From contig JAIPIB010000001.1 of the NCBI GenBank assembly GCA_021734905.1, positions 1-64,000 of the forward strand: a stretch of DNA of 64,000 bases, given 5' to 3'. Made by a program: the position numbers and the translations under genes. Each line of letters begins with the position of its first letter. Position 1 is the first letter of the stretch. Origin of the DNA: Minisyncoccota bacterium. GTDB lineage: Bacteria > Patescibacteria > Paceibacteria > UBA9973 > UBA918. Under the pieces are notes generated by a model. That model worked only from the letters and a program-made list of their open reading frames with translations, did not search any database and was not told the origin of the DNA. Of the stretch, positions 35,725 through 44,074 are shown one piece after another.

Positions 35725-36168
35725 ATGTACCTTAACAAAGCAATGATTTTCGGAAATTTGACCCGTGATCCAGAACTCAAAGCACTTCCAAGCGGAATTC
35801 AAGTATGCTCATTTAGTCTAGCGACGAATCGTGTCTATAAAGATCGTGATGGTAAGCGAGCAGAGCAAACTGATTATCATAATGTCGTTGTTTTTGGTCG
35901 ACAGGCTGAAACAAGCGCACAGTATCTCAAGAAGGGGGCTAGCGCATATATAGAAGGACGTCTCCAAACACGGAGTTGGGATGCTGAAGGGACAAAACAC
36001 TACAGAACCGAAATTATTGCTGATCGAGTACAGTTTGGTCCACGTACTGGAGGTGCTCCAAGTAGCGAGACACAACAACAGGGAAATGCAAACAACGCAG
36101 CGCCTGCGGCGGGGAATGCACCTGAATATCCAGAAGAAGACATTAATCCTGAAGACATCCCGTTCTAG
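35725..36168 (+). CDS. ssb: Single-stranded DNA-binding protein
   Basis: 147 residues. The OB fold begins MYLNKAMIFGNLTRDPELKA and includes FSLATNRVYKD. A Gln/Asn/Ala/Pro-rich linker leads to an acidic tip ending EDIPF, which recruits partner proteins such as RecO. It coats single-stranded DNA in replication and repair. Located between rpsF and rpsR but with its own leader motif. Confidence 0.96.
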   Translation: MYLNKAMIFGNLTRDPELKALPSGIQVCSFSLATNRVYKDRDGKRAEQTDYHNVVVFGRQAETSAQYLKKGASAYIEGRLQTRSWDAEGTKHYRTEIIADRVQFGPRTGGAPSSETQQQGNANNAAPAAGNAPEYPEEDINPEDIPF

Positions 36169-36223
36169 AGCTAGTCATCGGACTTTAAACTTAAACAAAT
36201 TATTATAGGAATTAAATAGATCT

Positions 36224-36424
36224 ATGGTGGAAAAGAAAACAAAAACAACGAATGTTGAGCATTATGATTACAAGGATGTTGTACGACTCCTTGCCCATAT
36301 GAATCCACATTCACGTATGTTCAATCGAAGACGAACAGGGCACACAGCACATGAGCAACGAACGTTTGCGCAAGCAGTGAAGCGAGCACGTTTCATGGCA
36401 CTTGTGCCGTACGTTTCAGAATGA
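36224..36424 (+). CDS. rpsR: 30S ribosomal protein S18
   Basis: 66 residues. VEHYDYKDVVRLLAHMNPHSRMFNRRRTGHTAHEQRTFAQAVKRARFMALVPY fits S18, including the RRRTG and KRARFMALVPY segments. It contacts S6 and mRNA on the 30S platform. Shorter than many S18 proteins because the N-terminus is trimmed. It ends the rpsF-ssb-rpsR cluster. Confidence 0.93.
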   Translation: MVEKKTKTTNVEHYDYKDVVRLLAHMNPHSRMFNRRRTGHTAHEQRTFAQAVKRARFMALVPYVSE

Positions 36425-36442
36425 CCAGAAAATAAAGAGCAT

Positions 36443-36508
36443 AGCGACTATATTTTCTGAGTCTGTCATAAAATTCTATTCATTATGAATTTTAGGACGA
36501 ACAGACTC
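36443..36508. repeat. Dispersed intergenic hairpin, copy
   Basis: AAAATTC/GAATTTT around TATTCATTAT, with outer GAGTCTGTC and GACGAACAGACTC arms. Directly after rpsR. Confidence 0.65.
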
Positions 36509-36546
36509 CAACGTGCACAAAGTTTAGCGTGGTGCGGAGATGGAAT

Positions 36547-36583
36547 ATAAAAAAACCGCGAGCCTCTGGCTCTGGGTTTTTTT
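36547..36583 (+). terminator. Terminator after rpsR
   Basis: AAAAAAACC...AGCC TCT GGCT...GGTTTTTTT, imperfect stem with T-tract. Confidence 0.7.
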
Positions 36584-36661
36584 ATATGTCCCATTAGAGT
36601 CAAGTTGCTAAGTAAAATTTTCACTACGTGCAAATTCCTATTAAACACTTCGCTCTGGTTT

Positions 36662-36706
36662 ATAAGACGTTAAAACCGTCTTAGGGTGCTGTTTTTAACG
36701 TCTTAT
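36662..36706 (-). terminator. Terminator for efp
   Basis: ATAAGACGTTAAAA and its complement around a 16-nt loop; it overlaps the efp stop codon. Confidence 0.65.
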
Positions 36707-37278
36707 GCCTTTTCGACTCTCTCTGTATACTCACCTAGTTCAGTATTCACTCGGATTACGTCTCCTTCGTTGATAAACATCGGCACCTGAATTGTCGCCC
36801 CAGTTTCAAGGATGACCTCTTTTGTTGCTCCAGATGAAGTATTTCCTTTGACCGCTGGAGCAGCTTCCTTTACTTTAAGCTCAACTTTTACAGGGATTTT
36901 GATACTGATGATTCGATCTTCAAAGAGAAGAGCATCAATGACCGTGCGAGGCTTGAGGTATTGTATTTCGTCACCTACAACATCTTCTGGAAGCGCAAAT
37001 CGCTCACTTGGTTTACCAGGGGTGTTAAACCAGTATTCGCCTTTACTCTCATAAATAAATTCAACTGGTTTTGTTTCAATGTCAGCCTCGTTAGCAGTCT
37101 CATTTGCATGGAAGGTTTGTTCAGCCACACGGCCTGAAACAAGACTCTTCAGTTTTGTTACGTTGACAGGCTTTCTTTGTTGTTTTCGAAAGACATGGGA
37201 AGAGAGAACAATAAAGGGCTCATTGTCCCAAATGATGACTTTCTTAATGGAAATTTCGTTGTATGAGAGGACGGACAT
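36703..37278 (-). CDS. efp: Elongation factor P with atypical loop tip
   Basis: 191 residues, three-domain EF-P. Domain I starts MSVLSYNEISIKKVIIWDNEPF. The loop that enters the peptidyl-transferase centre reads FRKQQRKPVN; by alignment with KPGKGQAF the tip position is Gln, not the modifiable Lys or Arg. EF-P relieves stalling at proline runs. No EpmA/EpmB/EarP gene is seen here, in keeping with an unmodified tip. TACACT lies 9 nt upstream of ATG. Confidence 0.93.
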   Translation of the reverse strand: MSVLSYNEISIKKVIIWDNEPFIVLSSHVFRKQQRKPVNVTKLKSLVSGRVAEQTFHANETANEADIETKPVEFIYESKGEYWFNTPGKPSERFALPEDVVGDEIQYLKPRTVIDALLFEDRIISIKIPVKVELKVKEAAPAVKGNTSSGATKEVILETGATIQVPMFINEGDVIRVNTELGEYTERVEKA

Positions 37279-37383
37279 AACTTTTTTAGTGTATACTATG
37301 GTTAATTATTTATAGAAACATTCAAATATCGACCATGGTTGATGTTTGAATATGTGTTAAGAGCGCGTGAATAGTATCAGGAT

Positions 37384-37962
37384 ATGTTTGGACTTACAAC
37401 TGGTGATAATATAAAGAACCTTACCGACGAAGAAATTCTTGCCCGAGTGCAAGTCGAACCGTGGCTTTTTACTGCAATTCTTGAACGGTATCAGGCAGCT
37501 TTTTTACGTAAGTCAAAATCAATAATTTTCAATGAACAGGATGCAGAAGAAGTTGTACAAGATGCGTTTACAAAGATTTATATAAATGCTCATAAATTTG
37601 AAGTACGTGAAGGTGCGAAGTTTTCATCGTGGGCGTACACGATTCTTGTGAATACAGCACTGACGCGCTATCAGAAATGTGTGAAGGAGGGGAAGCGGAC
37701 ACTCTTGCTTGATCCTGAGTATATGGAACTCATCGGTGACATTCGTGAACATTCAGGTTTTGATCATGATAAGGATGCGATAGAACGTATTCTTGTTAAT
37801 CTTCCTGGTCATTTTGCACGGGTGTTGAGATTACACTATCTTGAGCACTGGTCCCATAAGGATATCGCAAACGAAAGCGGAGAAAGTGTCGGAGCTATTA
37901 AGGCTCGAATTCATAGAGCAAAGGCAGAATTCAGGAAGGAGGCCAAAAATCAAGGAGTATAA
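37384..37962 (+). CDS. RNA polymerase sigma factor, ECF/sigma70-like
   Basis: 192 residues. Region 2 (about 45-105) has AEEVVQDAFTKIYINAHKFEVREGAKFSSWAYTILVNTAL. Region 4 (about 135-185) ends with LPGHFARVLRLHYLEHWSHKDIANESGESVGAIKARIHRAKAEFR, a clear helix-turn-helix. Regions 1 and 3 are absent. It should direct polymerase to an alternative promoter set. TAGTAT (37372-37377) ends 6 nt before ATG. The following small membrane protein could be an anti-sigma factor, by position only. Confidence 0.9.
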   Translation: MFGLTTGDNIKNLTDEEILARVQVEPWLFTAILERYQAAFLRKSKSIIFNEQDAEEVVQDAFTKIYINAHKFEVREGAKFSSWAYTILVNTALTRYQKCVKEGKRTLLLDPEYMELIGDIREHSGFDHDKDAIERILVNLPGHFARVLRLHYLEHWSHKDIANESGESVGAIKARIHRAKAEFRKEAKNQGV

Positions 37963-38105
37963 GACCGTAGCTTCTCGTCTGTCTCCTTTTTCTTTTACAA
38001 AGAAGAAAAAGCGACAAGGTGAAAGACTTTCCCTTGTGAAGTAATTTAACGAAACTTTTCTATATAGTACGAGGTTATACAAAAGATCAATATAAGAATA
38101 TCTAT

Positions 38106-38423
38106 ATGAAAACATTACAGCGAAAAATAATGAGGGGAATCTACTATGCATACGCACTCAGGTTAGCGAGTCTTCCGGGAGTGTTCCATGGTTTTGTTAT
38201 GCTTGGAATCATGATTGCTCTTACACATTTTGTTTCTATCGGAAACGTAATTGAAAATCTCTCGAATATTCAGTTGAGTCACGTTGGTACGTTTGTCTAC
38301 AATGCAATCAGTACGACTGAATTATGGACGCTTATCCTTATTGGGATGTTTGTGTTTCTCTCACTATCTCTTCGATTTAGTCTTGAGCCAAAGAGGGGAG
38401 GTTATACATTCATTCGAGCGTAA
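38106..38423 (+). CDS. Small two-helix membrane protein, unknown
   Basis: 105 residues. Two hydrophobic helices (about 28-47 and 76-93) with short cytoplasmic ends. No conserved motif. It follows the ECF-like sigma gene by 143 nt on the same strand, which would suit an anti-sigma or stress protein, but no zinc-finger anti-sigma motif is present. Left unassigned. Confidence 0.6.
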   Translation: MKTLQRKIMRGIYYAYALRLASLPGVFHGFVMLGIMIALTHFVSIGNVIENLSNIQLSHVGTFVYNAISTTELWTLILIGMFVFLSLSLRFSLEPKRGGYTFIRA

Positions 38424-38430
38424 AAGAAGT

Positions 38431-38471
38431 AATAAAACACCCGCGGCCCTTTGGGCCGCGGGTGTTTTATT
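38431..38471. terminator. Bidirectional terminator before recA end
   Basis: A 19-bp perfect stem (AATAAAACACCCGCGGCCC and complement) with a TTT loop between convergent genes. Confidence 0.9.
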
Positions 38472-38481
38472 TATTGAGAAC

Positions 38482-39576
38482 TTATACCACTTCCTTCAAT
38501 GATTTTTTTACGAGCTTCAGTACTTCATTCATGAGTTTTGCATCCCCACGAAGTGTCGTCCTTGCTGCGTCGTATCCTCTTCCGAGTTTCACTTCTGTAC
38601 TAGCGTCTCCACCAGGAGGGAGGTATGTGTACGAAGATCCCGATTTTTTTATAAAGCCAAATTTTTCTCCAAGAGCGAGAAGCTCTCCTTCTCGACTAAT
38701 TCCTTCGTTATAGATAAGGTCGAATTCAGTTGTCTTGAAAGGCGCAGCAACTTTATTTTTAACTACCTTTACACGATGACGACCTCCGACTACCTCGTCG
38801 CCCTTTTTGATTTGAGCTATTCGTCGAATGTCTAGACGAACGGATGTGTAAAATTTAAGTGCCTTTCCTCCGGGTGTTGTTTCTGGATTCCCAAACATCA
38901 CACCAATTTGCATACGTATTTGGTTGATGAAAATAACAATAGTTTTTGATTTCGCAACGATTGAAGTAAGTTTTCGAAGAGCCTGACTCATGAGTCGAGC
39001 CTGTTTTCCAACATGATGTGCACCCATCTCACCTTCAATTTCATCACGAGGAGTAAGCGCAGCAACTGAGTCAATGACAATTATGTCAATTTTACCGGAA
39101 CGAACAAGCGATTCAACAATTTCTAGAGCTTGTTCGCCGTTGTCGGGTTGTGAGATGAGGAGTTCATCAAGCTTCACACCGAGATTTTGTGTGTATATAG
39201 GATCCATTGCATGTTCAGCATCAATAAATGCACAGATACCACCAAGTTTTTGTGCCTCAGCAATTGCATGAAGAGAGAGGGTGGTTTTTCCTGAAGATTC
39301 AGGTCCATATATCTCAATAATTCGACCTCGCGGGAAGCCGCCAATACCGAGAGCCTCATCAAGACCTATGGATCCAGTCGAGACAGCATCAACGTCTACT
39401 TTTCGTGTGCTACCAAGCGTCATGATTGCCTCGTCTCCAAATTTTGTCTTAATGCTCCTTAATGTCTCTGCAATACCAGCCATGCCTTCCTTTACAGCAT
39501 CGTCAGGACTCATATTTTTCGAAACTTCTTCTTTGGGTAAAACTTTTGGCTTTAATTCTTTCTTTTTTGCTGGCAT
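38482..39576 (-). CDS. recA: Recombinase RecA
   Basis: 364 residues. Walker A GPESSGKTT, Walker B DIIVIDSVAALTP, loop L1/L2 region with MSQALRKLTSIVAKSKT and FINQIRMQIGVMFGNPETTPGG. The C-terminal tail is short and basic. It forms the presynaptic filament for recombination, with RecO and SSB also encoded in this window. The start is preceded by the shared leader motif. No LexA box is apparent. Confidence 0.97.
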   Translation of the reverse strand: MPAKKKELKPKVLPKEEVSKNMSPDDAVKEGMAGIAETLRSIKTKFGDEAIMTLGSTRKVDVDAVSTGSIGLDEALGIGGFPRGRIIEIYGPESSGKTTLSLHAIAEAQKLGGICAFIDAEHAMDPIYTQNLGVKLDELLISQPDNGEQALEIVESLVRSGKIDIIVIDSVAALTPRDEIEGEMGAHHVGKQARLMSQALRKLTSIVAKSKTIVIFINQIRMQIGVMFGNPETTPGGKALKFYTSVRLDIRRIAQIKKGDEVVGGRHRVKVVKNKVAAPFKTTEFDLIYNEGISREGELLALGEKFGFIKKSGSSYTYLPPGGDASTEVKLGRGYDAARTTLRGDAKLMNEVLKLVKKSLKEVV

Positions 39577-39612
39577 GCTTAGATTTTGTTACGAACGCAG
39601 TGAGTTAGAAAA
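39577..39612 (-). promoter_or_regulatory. Shared leader motif before recA
   Basis: On the minus strand: TAAGATTTTCTAACTCACTG then CGTTCGTAACAAAATCTAAGC and ATG. TAAGATTTT pairs with AAAATCTAA, giving a hairpin just before the start. rplL has the same arms. Confidence 0.6.
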
Positions 39613-39668
39613 TCTTAGCTGTCGGAAAATACTATTCATAATGTATTTTAACGACGAACGAAGTCAAA
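39590..39668. repeat. 79-bp direct repeat, copy 1 (hairpin family)
   Basis: Identical to 39713-39791. Contains AAAATAC/GTATTTT around TATTCATAAT. It overlaps the recA leader motif. Confidence 0.9.
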
Positions 39669-39712
39669 CTACCACTTCACTTGTTCTTGATAATACACTG
39701 ATAATTATACAG

Positions 39713-39791
39713 TACGAACGCAGTGAGTTAGAAAATCTTAGCTGTCGGAAAATACTATTCATAATGTATTTTAACGACGAACGAAGTCAAA
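39713..39791. repeat. 79-bp direct repeat, copy 2 (hairpin family)
   Basis: Exact copy of 39590-39668, offset by 123 bp. The 44-bp spacer between the copies is AT-rich and holds nothing recognisable. Confidence 0.9.
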
Positions 39792-39841
39792 ACTCGTGCG
39801 TTTCTCTATTTATAATTCTAATTAAGTATACTACATTGATT

Positions 39842-40216
39842 TTATGACGGTAACGGCACATACACGTACCCTCTCATAAGGGAAGTGGTTCTACCAAATC
39901 GGTCCTGTGCATTAAGAGACATTATTGTGTAGCCATTTTCAAGAACTAACATTTGTGTAAAACCACCATCTTGATTTGTGTGGATTTCATTACCGTTGAG
40001 TGTTAGTTTTACAACGTTATGAGCGTCTCCAGAAAGCACTATACTGCGTTCATGTTGAATTGGGACGTATTCACCAGTAAGAGAAATGGTTGGGCCAAGG
40101 ATGATGTTTCTGGCTTGAAACTGTATATACAAAGCAAGAAGTACGAGTAAAAGGATACCCCCAATCACACGAATGCTAGTACCAAGTGTTGTTTCCGATA
40201 TGCCAAAAGGAGCCAT
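39842..40216 (-). CDS. Membrane-anchored protein with Ig-like domain
   Basis: 124 residues. A membrane helix covers about residues 14-33. The outer part (PTISLTGEYVPIQ...VKLTLNGNEIHTNQDGGFTQMLVL...AQDRFGRTT) looks like a single bacterial Ig/glucodextranase-like beta sandwich. It lies 6 nt after the ftsK stop on the same strand, so it is co-transcribed with ftsK. A link to the division site is inference only. Confidence 0.65.
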   Translation of the reverse strand: MAPFGISETTLGTSIRVIGGILLLVLLALYIQFQARNIILGPTISLTGEYVPIQHERSIVLSGDAHNVVKLTLNGNEIHTNQDGGFTQMLVLENGYTIMSLNAQDRFGRTTSLMRGYVYVPLPS

Positions 40217-40222
40217 AATTAA

Positions 40223-42391
40223 TTAAACCTCGTCTTCAGACTCTGAATCTCGAGCACTGTCGATGACTAATCGAGGCCGTGAACCATCTGCAGGGCCAAT
40301 AACACCACGTTCTTCAAGTACATCCATGAGTCGTGCGGCGCGTGAGTAGCCGAGGCGGAGTTTTCGCTGAAGGTATGATGTGGATGCTTTTCCAGCTTCA
40401 AGTACAGCAAGTCGTGCATCCTCGTAGAGTTCATCATCATCCTCATCATCACCGATACTTGAAGCAAATATAGAGTCCGAATCGGTCTTGTCGCCAGATG
40501 GATCAAGATTGATGGTGTCGAGCTCTTGGATGGACTCCTGATCCTTTAGATAGCTCACGACACGCTTCACTTCATCAATGGTCACAAAGGCAGATTGTAA
40601 GCGCATTGGTTTTGGACTTTCAGCTGAAAGGAAGAGCATGTCACCTTGCCCAAGAAGTTTTTCTGCACCGCTTTGGTCAAGGATAGTACGAGAATCAATT
40701 TGTGACGCTACTTGGAGTGCAATACGAGTAGGGACATTGGCCTTAATGAGGCCTGTGATGACGTTCACAGACGGTCGCTGTGTAGAAAGAATGAGGTGAA
40801 TTCCCACAGCACGACTCATTTGTGCGAGGCGCACAATACACGCTTCAAGTTCTTTTGGATATGTAGACATGAGGTCTGCAAGTTCATCAATGATGATGAC
40901 AATGTACGGTAGTGGTTCTGGAAGAGCGTCACGTTCTTCGTCTGGAGATCCTTTTTCCTCGAAGGCACGTTTTGCTGGATGGTAGATTGTTTCGTGGTAG
41001 GTCGCGATATTTTGGACACGTTCTTTTCCAAGAATATCAAGTCGTCGTTCCATTTCTTTCATTGACCACTTGAGTGCGACGATTACTTTCTTAGCATCAA
41101 TAATGACGGGAGTAAGGAGGTGCGGAATTCCATTGTAGAGGGTGAGTTCAATACGTTTTGGATCAACCATAATGAAACGAAGTTGGTCTGGTGAGTTACG
41201 GAAGAGAAGTGATATGACGACGTTGTGAATCGCAACAGATTTTCCAGATCCGGTCGTACCAGCAATCAGTCCGTGTGGCATGCGTGCAATGTCTGCGAAT
41301 TGTGCTTCGCCGGTAATATTTTTTCCAAGCGCAGTAAGGAGTGGTTTCGGTGAGTCAGTATATTCTGGGGAAGAGAAGAGTGACGCGAGTCCGAGTGTCT
41401 GCTTTTGTTTATTAGGCACCTCGATACCAACAAGTGATTTTCCAGGAATTGGCGCTTCGATACGAATTGGACTTGAAGCAAGGGCGTATTCGAGATTCGT
41501 TTGAAGACCGACAATTTTTTCAAGCTTAACGCCTTCTGCGGGCTTTATGGCGTATCTTGTGACCGACGAGCCAATAGTTACCGCGTCCATCTCAACATCA
41601 ATGTTAAATTTCTTTAACGTCCGTTTAATGGTGTTCGAGTTTGCTTTTACGTCACCAACATCAGGTTTCCCCTTGTCTTTATGTAAAAGAGAGAGTGGGG
41701 GTGCGGCATATGTCCCTCGGAAGCTTGAAACAACAAACTCAGCCCCAGTTGCGCGACTAAGAATCTTCTCAGCAAGAGATTTCTTTTTGGGAGCAGCTTC
41801 ATCAGCTGATTCAGCTTCCTCATTTTCCTGTTCGGATTCCTCGGAGTCTGTTGCGGGGAGGTTAACAATAGGTTCAGTGTCTTCGAGGTCCTCGGAATCT
41901 TTTCTTTGGAAGAGATGAAGGAAATTTGTGTTGAATGTAAGGAAGAGACCAACCATAAATAGTGCTACGAGGATGATTCCTGTAACAACACCTCCGAAGA
42001 GACTCGTGAGAGGTCGAAATACAATGGTTCCGAGAGCACCACCTTCTGAAAATGACAACTCAAGAAGAGCGAGAGCTGCGAGAAAGGCAAGAGAGATTCC
42101 TACTATTTTAGAACCACTGACACGGTTGTCTTCTCGAGGCTTTAAAAATACATAGACGAGAAGAGAACAGACAATTGGCGCAAGGACAAACCCATACCCA
42201 AAGAGGTAGTAAAGTGCATCATGTGTCATCTCTCCTGCAATACCCGCATACCCGAGTGATGAAAAGATAAAGAAAATAGCAAGGACGACAAAGAAAATAG
42301 CAACAATTGCTTGTTTCGTGTGAGGGGAAAGATCGTCAAAAAATGAACCTTGTATTTGTGAAGCTGAATTTTGTTTGCGCCGCTTAGCCAT
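40223..42391 (-). CDS. ftsK: DNA translocase FtsK/SpoIIIE
   Basis: 722 residues. Four N-terminal membrane helices (about 25-165), an acidic linker (185-215), then the alpha/beta motor with Walker A GTTGSGKSV and Walker B IVIIIDELADLM. The C-terminal gamma winged helix (about 640-705, SYLQRKLRLGYSRAARLMDVLEERGVIGP) reads KOPS-like sites. It pumps chromosome DNA through the division septum. Preceded by a recA-like spacing but without the full leader motif. Confidence 0.95.
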   Translation of the reverse strand: MAKRRKQNSASQIQGSFFDDLSPHTKQAIVAIFFVVLAIFFIFSSLGYAGIAGEMTHDALYYLFGYGFVLAPIVCSLLVYVFLKPREDNRVSGSKIVGISLAFLAALALLELSFSEGGALGTIVFRPLTSLFGGVVTGIILVALFMVGLFLTFNTNFLHLFQRKDSEDLEDTEPIVNLPATDSEESEQENEEAESADEAAPKKKSLAEKILSRATGAEFVVSSFRGTYAAPPLSLLHKDKGKPDVGDVKANSNTIKRTLKKFNIDVEMDAVTIGSSVTRYAIKPAEGVKLEKIVGLQTNLEYALASSPIRIEAPIPGKSLVGIEVPNKQKQTLGLASLFSSPEYTDSPKPLLTALGKNITGEAQFADIARMPHGLIAGTTGSGKSVAIHNVVISLLFRNSPDQLRFIMVDPKRIELTLYNGIPHLLTPVIIDAKKVIVALKWSMKEMERRLDILGKERVQNIATYHETIYHPAKRAFEEKGSPDEERDALPEPLPYIVIIIDELADLMSTYPKELEACIVRLAQMSRAVGIHLILSTQRPSVNVITGLIKANVPTRIALQVASQIDSRTILDQSGAEKLLGQGDMLFLSAESPKPMRLQSAFVTIDEVKRVVSYLKDQESIQELDTINLDPSGDKTDSDSIFASSIGDDEDDDELYEDARLAVLEAGKASTSYLQRKLRLGYSRAARLMDVLEERGVIGPADGSRPRLVIDSARDSESEDEV

Positions 42392-42670
42392 GCTGAAGTC
42401 TAATTCTTATGAATGCAATGAAGTATAAAATTTGATCGTCTACGGATAACGATTGTATGCAATTTCTATGAGCAATAGAACTCTAATTCTACTTCATTAA
42501 TTCTCCTAATAATTTCTTTAGAGTATTTAGTAATTATACAGTATAGCTGCGGCAAACTATAAAGGTAAACTGTCAAAAAAAGATCATCAAAGACCCCTTT
42601 TCATATAAGACAAAAAGGCGTATACTGGTCTTAAATGTGTCCGATATTATAAAGTCACCTATACGTCATT
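42392..42670. other. Intergenic region between ftsK and the HTH gene
   Basis: 279 AT-rich bases. TATACT at 42619-42624 followed 8 nt later by ATG would give only a 5-codon frame (MCPIL). A TATAAA lies further down at about 42648. One of these is probably the promoter of the HTH gene. Nothing else recognised. Confidence 0.4.
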
Positions 42671-43372
42671 ATGGAAGTTAAAGAGACATCATTAAGGACT
42701 AAAGATCAGTTCAGTATCCTTGAGGATACTGAATACTATAAGTATATTTTTAAAAAGACAGAAAAAATGTCATGTGCAGTCTTTTATATTTTACGGTCAG
42801 ACCCAACTAACAGACAAACAGACAGTGTCGTGAATGACCTTGAAACTGCAGCGCAGGACCTATTGGACGCATCACTTGAGTCTTTAAGAAGTACGTCAAG
42901 CACTATAGAGAAGAAAGCAATGAACGTAAGGTATATGCTTATGCGCTTTGAGTCCAAATTGCGTGTTGCTCACGCTGCCAGACATCTTAGTGTAGACCTT
43001 CTCGAGGTCTTTCTCCATGAAATTGATTCTGTCCAAAGATCACTTAAAAAATACACAGAGCCAAGCGCTCGAAACCCACTTGAGGTCGCTGAAATACAGT
43101 ACGAGAATGCGCGTGGCAAGCGGACAATGCGTGCGCGAATCGAGACGGCGATCCAAAAAGATGACATGGGTACTGAACAGGTGATTGTGGGGAGGCGTGA
43201 GAGAGTCCTCTCTGTCCTGAAGGACAAAGGGGAGGCGACAATAAAAGACATTGTGGGTGTCGTGACTGACTGTAGCGAAAAGACAATTCAAAGGGAACTC
43301 ACGAGTCTTATAAAGGACAATGTAATACTTCGTGAAGGCGAAAGAAGGTGGAGTAAATACAGGCTTTTGTAA
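42671..43372 (+). CDS. CPR-type protein with C-terminal winged HTH
   Basis: 233 residues. The first 150 residues are helical and of unknown fold. The C-terminal 60 (RRERVLSVLKDKGEATIKDIVGVVTDCSEKTIQRELTSLIKDNVILREGERRWSKYRLL) form a winged helix of the DeoR/ArsR kind. I recall a similar C-terminus in many CPR hypothetical proteins. It is probably a DNA-binding regulator; targets unknown. ATG at 42671 is the first clear start. Confidence 0.7.
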   Translation: MEVKETSLRTKDQFSILEDTEYYKYIFKKTEKMSCAVFYILRSDPTNRQTDSVVNDLETAAQDLLDASLESLRSTSSTIEKKAMNVRYMLMRFESKLRVAHAARHLSVDLLEVFLHEIDSVQRSLKKYTEPSARNPLEVAEIQYENARGKRTMRARIETAIQKDDMGTEQVIVGRRERVLSVLKDKGEATIKDIVGVVTDCSEKTIQRELTSLIKDNVILREGERRWSKYRLL

Positions 43373-44074
43373 AAGACGTATTCTTCAACTATGATGGACA
43401 CACACTTTTTCCGTGACCTTAATCTTTTATATCTGTCTTTGATTATTTCAATTGTCCGATTAGGTTGGGTATAAAAATTGTTCTTCAGGTAAGCGGTAAG
43501 AAATACTGATTGTAAGCGTCATAATCACATAGAGAGGGGTATGTTAGGTTGACTTTGTTCGCCTAGAAACGTATGCTCTCTATCAGATTTTGTATCTATA
43601 TATGTGTTACTTATACACATATTCACATACAAGATAGGTATACACGATGAACTGTTTTGTATACTATGGTCATATGCGCTTCGCTGCGCCCTTTTTTGAA
43701 GAAAGGTTGAGATAATTTTAGAGATTATATCAACGCTTTAAAATGAGGGATTGCTTAGAAGAGGTGCGTATTAGCTCTTTGACAACGCGGATGATTTTCA
43801 TACCGCTACATATAATATGTACGTTCAAAACAGATCTCAATCTTCATTAGGTTTTGGTTTGTTTGTATTTCAGAATCACCTTATTCCTCTTTGGTCAGTA
43901 AAAGAAAAGTATTTCCAACTGGAACTCGTAACTATCCTATAGCAGGTGGGGTGTCGACCCAAAAAACACCTCTATAGGCTAGTGATATTGGTGAGCAATT
44001 CTTCGACGGGTTGCTCGCAAATAAGAATTAATTCTTATTATTAGATTAACGTTATTTATACGTAATTCATTATT
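43373..44074 (+). promoter_or_regulatory. Long untranslated leader of the surface-protein gene
   Basis: 702 bases without a convincing gene. TTGACT (43549-43554) and TATGCT (43572-43577) are 17 bp apart, a plausible promoter that would give a leader of about 490 nt. TTATACACA near 43610 matches the DnaA-box consensus, but it is single. A strong hairpin CCTATAG(C)AGGTG / CACCTCTATAGG spans 43936-43978. AATAAGAATT/AATTCTTATT lies near 44021-44040. A 22-codon frame at about 43647 is too weak to call. Confidence 0.45.

Noticed and set aside
43600..43640. Chromosome origin suggested by TTATACACA
   Set aside because: Only one good DnaA-like box and no dnaA, dnaN or AT-rich unwinding cluster nearby.
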